Below are positions 14,314 through 16,240 of a stretch of 16,240 nt of DNA, piece by piece. The notes under the pieces were generated by a model that saw only the letters and a list, made by a program, of their open reading frames with translations, ran no database searches and was not told the origin of the DNA. The translations under genes were made by a program, and so were the position numbers. How positions within the stretch are numbered: the stretch's first letter is position 1; every line of letters begins with the position of its first letter. The DNA comes from Actinomycetota bacterium (GTDB lineage Bacteria; Actinomycetota; Actinomycetes; Actinomycetales; Cellulomonadaceae): NCBI GenBank assembly GCA_018898235.1, contig JAHIJU010000347.1:1-16240 (forward strand). Direction: 5' to 3'.

Positions 14314-15255
14314 TCAGGCGTGCGTGCGCCCCTCATGAGCCATATGGGCCGCCGGTTCGAGCTGGAAGGTGCAGTGCTCGACGTCGAAGTGCCCGGACAG
14401 GCAGGTGTGCAGCGCATCGAGCACCCCGCCGGACGCGCCGCACCCGAACACCTCGTCGCTCACCACGACGTGCGCCGAGAGCACCGGGACGCCCGAGGTG
14501 ATGGTCCAGGCGTGCAGGTCGTGCACGTCGACCACACCGGGCAGCCCGACGATGTGGGTGCGCACCGCATCCAGGTCGACCCCGTCCGGCGTGGCCTCGA
14601 GCAGCACGTGCGCGACGTCCCGCAGCAGCGCCACGGCCCGCGGCACGATGAGCAGCCCGATGACGACCGAGGCGATCCCGTCAGCGGCCGCGAACCCGGT
14701 GGTGAGCAGCACGACCGCGGCCACGATCACCGCGAGCGAGCCGAGCAGGTCGCCCAGCACCTCCAGGTAGGCGCCGCGCAGGTTGAGCGAGGTCGACTGA
14801 CCGGCGGCCAGCAGCCGCATCGAGACCGCGTTCGCGACCAGGCCGAGCACCGCGACCGCGAGCATCGGACCGGCGGCGACCGGCGGCGGGTCGAGCGCCC
14901 GCCGCACCCCCTCGACCAGCACGATCACCCCGACGGCGGCGACGACCAGACCGTTCACCAGCGCCGCGAGGATCTCGGCCCGCTGCCAGCCGAAGGTGGC
15001 CGACGCCGTCGCCGGCCGCGCGGCCAGCCGGGCGGCGATGAGGGCCAGGATGACGCCGCCGGCATCGGTGAGCATGTGGCCGGCGTCGGCCAGCAGGGCC
15101 ACCGAGCCCGAGACCACGGCGCCGGCCACCTCGACCGCCATCACGGTGAGGGTGATCGCCAGGACGACCGTCAGCCGCCCGCGGCCGGCCTGCGTGGCCG
15201 TGCCATGGCTGTGGCCGTGCCCGGTCCCTGGGGTGCCGGGGTGCCCGGCGCTCAC
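14314..15255 (-). CDS. Cation diffusion facilitator, probable zinc exporter (CzcD/ZnT-like)
   Basis: A 313-residue membrane antiporter of the CDF family that would export Zn2+ or a similar divalent metal in exchange for protons. A His-rich N-terminus (H5, H13, H15, H17) precedes six transmembrane segments. The first transport-site motif is intact (H60, D64 in ADAGHMLTDAGG). In the second, the usual His is Glu: YLEVLGDLLGS with E165 and D169. The cytoplasmic C-terminal domain carries VVDVHDLHAWTI and FDVEHCTFQLE, metal-site patterns of CzcD/ZnT proteins. The start is GTG at 15255, overlapping the stop of the ArsR-type regulator (GTGA, 15252-15255), so the exporter is expressed with its probable metal sensor. 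The His-to-Glu change might shift metal preference or proton coupling. Confidence 0.92.
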   Translation of the reverse strand: MSAGHPGTPGTGHGHSHGTATQAGRGRLTVVLAITLTVMAVEVAGAVVSGSVALLADAGHMLTDAGGVILALIAARLAARPATASATFGWQRAEILAALVNGLVVAAVGVIVLVEGVRRALDPPPVAAGPMLAVAVLGLVANAVSMRLLAAGQSTSLNLRGAYLEVLGDLLGSLAVIVAAVVLLTTGFAAADGIASVVIGLLIVPRAVALLRDVAHVLLEATPDGVDLDAVRTHIVGLPGVVDVHDLHAWTITSGVPVLSAHVVVSDEVFGCGASGGVLDALHTCLSGHFDVEHCTFQLEPAAHMAHEGRTHA

Positions 15256-15614
15256 AGCCGCTCCAGTCGTGTGACGACGCGTTCGGCCGCGCCGAGCAGC
15301 CCGTCGACCTCGGCGTCCGCCAACGCGTACCAGGTGGCCCGCCCCTGTGGCGTCGCTGTGACCAGACCGGCCGCGCGCAGCACCGCGAGGTGCCCGGACA
15401 CGGTCGACTGCGCGAGCCCGAGGGCCGCCGTCAGGTCGGTGACCCGCCGGGGCGCCTCGGCCAGCAGGTGGACGAGGGACAGCCGCGCCGGTTCGGCCAG
15501 GGCCCGCAGCACGTGCACCACCTCGACGTGGGCGTGCGTCGCCGTTCCGTCGTGCAGGTGCAGGCCGACGGTGCCGGCAGCGGGCTGTTCGACATCCGGA
15601 AGTTCAATCGCCAT
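15252..15614 (-). CDS. ArsR/SmtB-family metal-responsive repressor
   Basis: A 120-residue winged helix-turn-helix repressor. The core RALAEPARLSLVHLLAEAPRRVTDLTAALGLAQSTVSGHLAVLRAAGLV is followed by the wing TPQGRATWYALAD, the standard ArsR fold. It is coupled to a CDF metal exporter by a four-base overlap, so it most likely releases DNA when zinc, cobalt or a similar ion is high. The protein has no cysteine, and the C-terminal helix lacks the His pair of SmtB/CzrA-type sensors. Instead the N-terminus has five histidines (H19, H21, H27, H29, H34), which could form the metal site. ATG at 15614 is preferred because TATCAT ends six bases upstream and the length then matches the family; longer readings are shadows of the divergent gene. 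Confidence 0.9.
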   Translation of the reverse strand: MAIELPDVEQPAAGTVGLHLHDGTATHAHVEVVHVLRALAEPARLSLVHLLAEAPRRVTDLTAALGLAQSTVSGHLAVLRAAGLVTATPQGRATWYALADAEVDGLLGAAERVVTRLERL

Positions 15615-15620
15615 AGGACG

Positions 15621-15626
15621 ATGATA
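15621..15626 (-). promoter_or_regulatory. -10 element of the arsR-CDF operon, probably leaderless
   Basis: TATCAT on the minus strand is followed by exactly six bases and the ATG at 15614; there is no Shine-Dalgarno sequence. The -35 is weak. I could not identify a clear ArsR-type inverted repeat in the 78-base gap shared with the divergent peptidase gene. Confidence 0.5.
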
Positions 15627-15692
15627 GCGGTCTTGGCCGACGAATTGCCCGGTGCGCAGAGCGGGATTCCCGCACCGCGGCAGGATGGCCCC

Positions 15693-16049
15693 ATGGTCAC
15701 CATGACGCTCGAGGCGTTCGAGGACGCGGTCCGCGATGCCCTCGACCTCATCCCGCCCGAGCTCGCGGCCGTCATGGACGACGTCGTCGTGCTGGTCGCC
15801 GACGAGCCGCCGCCCGACGGCCCCGCCGACCTGCTCGGGCTCTACGAGGGGACGCCGCTCACGGAGCGCGACCAGTGGTGGGCCGCAGGCTCGCTGCCCG
15901 ACCGGATCACGATCTTCCGGCTGCCGACCCTGGCCGTCTGCGACGACGCCGACCAGGTCGCGCACGAGGTCGCGGTCACCGTCGTGCACGAGGTGGCACA
16001 CCACTTCGGCATCGACGACGACCGCCTCGACGAGCTCGGCTGGGGCTGA
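15693..16049 (+). CDS. Small zincin-like metallopeptidase (HExxH)
   Basis: A 118-residue protein of the small actinobacterial metallopeptidase family (Zincin_1, formerly DUF1025). It has the zinc-binding motif HEVAHHFGI, with H99, E100 and H103, and a downstream acidic stretch DDDRLDELGW that should supply the third ligand, as in family members. The segment DLLGLYEGTPLTER is also typical. No signal peptide or membrane segment is present, so it should be cytoplasmic. ATG at 15693 has AGGA eight bases upstream (or CAGGAT exactly six bases before the start, read as a -10). It diverges from the ArsR operon. The substrate is unknown and proteolytic activity is inferred from the motif. Confidence 0.9.
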   Translation: MVTMTLEAFEDAVRDALDLIPPELAAVMDDVVVLVADEPPPDGPADLLGLYEGTPLTERDQWWAAGSLPDRITIFRLPTLAVCDDADQVAHEVAVTVVHEVAHHFGIDDDRLDELGWG

Positions 16050-16084
16050 TCGGCGTCGCCGTCGGGGCCCGGTCGGAGCCGACT

Positions 16085-16113
16085 TTGGCGATCGGGCCAG
16101 TTCCCCGTATGAT
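16085..16113 (+). promoter_or_regulatory. Promoter of the tRNA-Glu gene
   Basis: TTGGCG (16085-16090) and TATGAT (16108-16113) are separated by 17 bases, the optimal sigma-70-type spacing and the best promoter match in the window. Transcription would start near 16120, leaving a leader of about 34 bases to be removed by RNase P. Confidence 0.75.
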
Positions 16114-16153
16114 CGCATCCGGTCTTCCGACGCCTCGACGTCAGGGGCGGTTT

Positions 16154-16226
16154 GCCCTCATCGTCTAGCGGCCTAGGACCCCGCCCTTTCACGGCGGTAG
16201 CACGGGTTCGAATCCCGTTGGGGGTA
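16154..16226 (+). tRNA. tRNA-Glu (anticodon UUC)
   Basis: A complete 73-base cloverleaf can be drawn. The acceptor strands are GCCCTCA (16154-16160) and TGGGGGT (16219-16225) with two G-U pairs. The anticodon stem is CCGCC/GGCGG around loop CTTTCAC with anticodon TTC at 16188-16190, and the T arm is ACGGG-TTCGAAT-CCCGT. The discriminator base is A at 16226 and CCA is not encoded (CGAA follows). It has its own promoter. Whether other tRNA genes follow lies beyond the right edge. Confidence 0.96.
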
Positions 16227-16240
16227 CGAAAAGCAGTAGG

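Noticed and set aside
13762..15624. Plus-strand open frame of about 620 codons across the oxidoreductase, CDF and ArsR genes
   Set aside because: It is antisense to three confidently identified genes and has the Arg/Gly/His-rich composition of a GC shadow.
16072..16083. Terminator-like GTCGG-AG-CCGAC followed by TTT after the peptidase gene
   Set aside because: A two-base loop is too tight for a stable five-pair stem and the T-run is only three bases; part of it is the tRNA promoter's -35.
16154..16240. tRNA-Glu as an integration site for a mobile element
   Set aside because: No integrase or repeated tRNA 3' end is visible; the window stops 14 bases after the tRNA.

Overview
The window is very GC-rich with short intergenic gaps and strong third-position G/C bias. 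It looks like a chromosomal stretch of a high-GC actinobacterium. A eukaryotic-type UDP-glucose pyrophosphorylase, a C50-type carotenoid operon with split lycopene cyclase, an F420/flavin LLM-class oxidoreductase and many near-leaderless starts together suggest Micrococcales; this is an inference and the genus is not resolved. I see no transposase, integrase, phage gene or CRISPR array.

Left part (1-3578). A sugar ABC-transporter lipoprotein, cut by the left edge and on the minus strand, faces a LacI-family repressor. A near-perfect 20-bp LacI-type palindrome sits between them. A eukaryotic-type UTP-glucose-1-phosphate uridylyltransferase follows on the plus strand. The next 409 bases hold no gene but carry a GGGCC-type pentamer repeat and an 82-bp-period direct repeat.

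DNA alkylation repair (3988-5945). An Ada N-terminal/AraC/AlkA fusion protein overlaps a separate O6-methylguanine methyltransferase gene by four bases. Together they form a compact adaptive-response operon.

Carotenoid operon (11254 down to 5982, minus strand). Six genes run crtE-crtB-crtI-crtYe-crtYf-crtEb. The last four junctions are ATGA/GTGA overlaps, and crtE-crtB is separated by three bases. The content predicts GGPP, then phytoene, lycopene, elongation to flavuxanthin, and a cyclised C50 carotenoid of the decaprenoxanthin or sarcinaxanthin type. Divergent from crtE is a translationally coupled pair, a GntR/FCD regulator and an MFS transporter (11376-13273). Two different palindromes lie in the shared intergenic region.

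Right part (13288-16226). A triplicated 16-bp repeat separates the MFS gene from a convergent LLM-class oxidoreductase. Next come a zinc-type CDF exporter and its coupled ArsR/SmtB regulator (minus strand), a small HExxH metallopeptidase diverging from the regulator, and a tRNA-Glu(UUC) with a good sigma-70-type promoter.

The most distinctive features are the GntR-MFS pair in the place where corynebacteria carry other crt regulators, a recurring -10-like hexamer exactly six bases before start codons (leaderless transcription), and the repeat-rich gap after the UGPase gene. I found no clearly unprecedented system.
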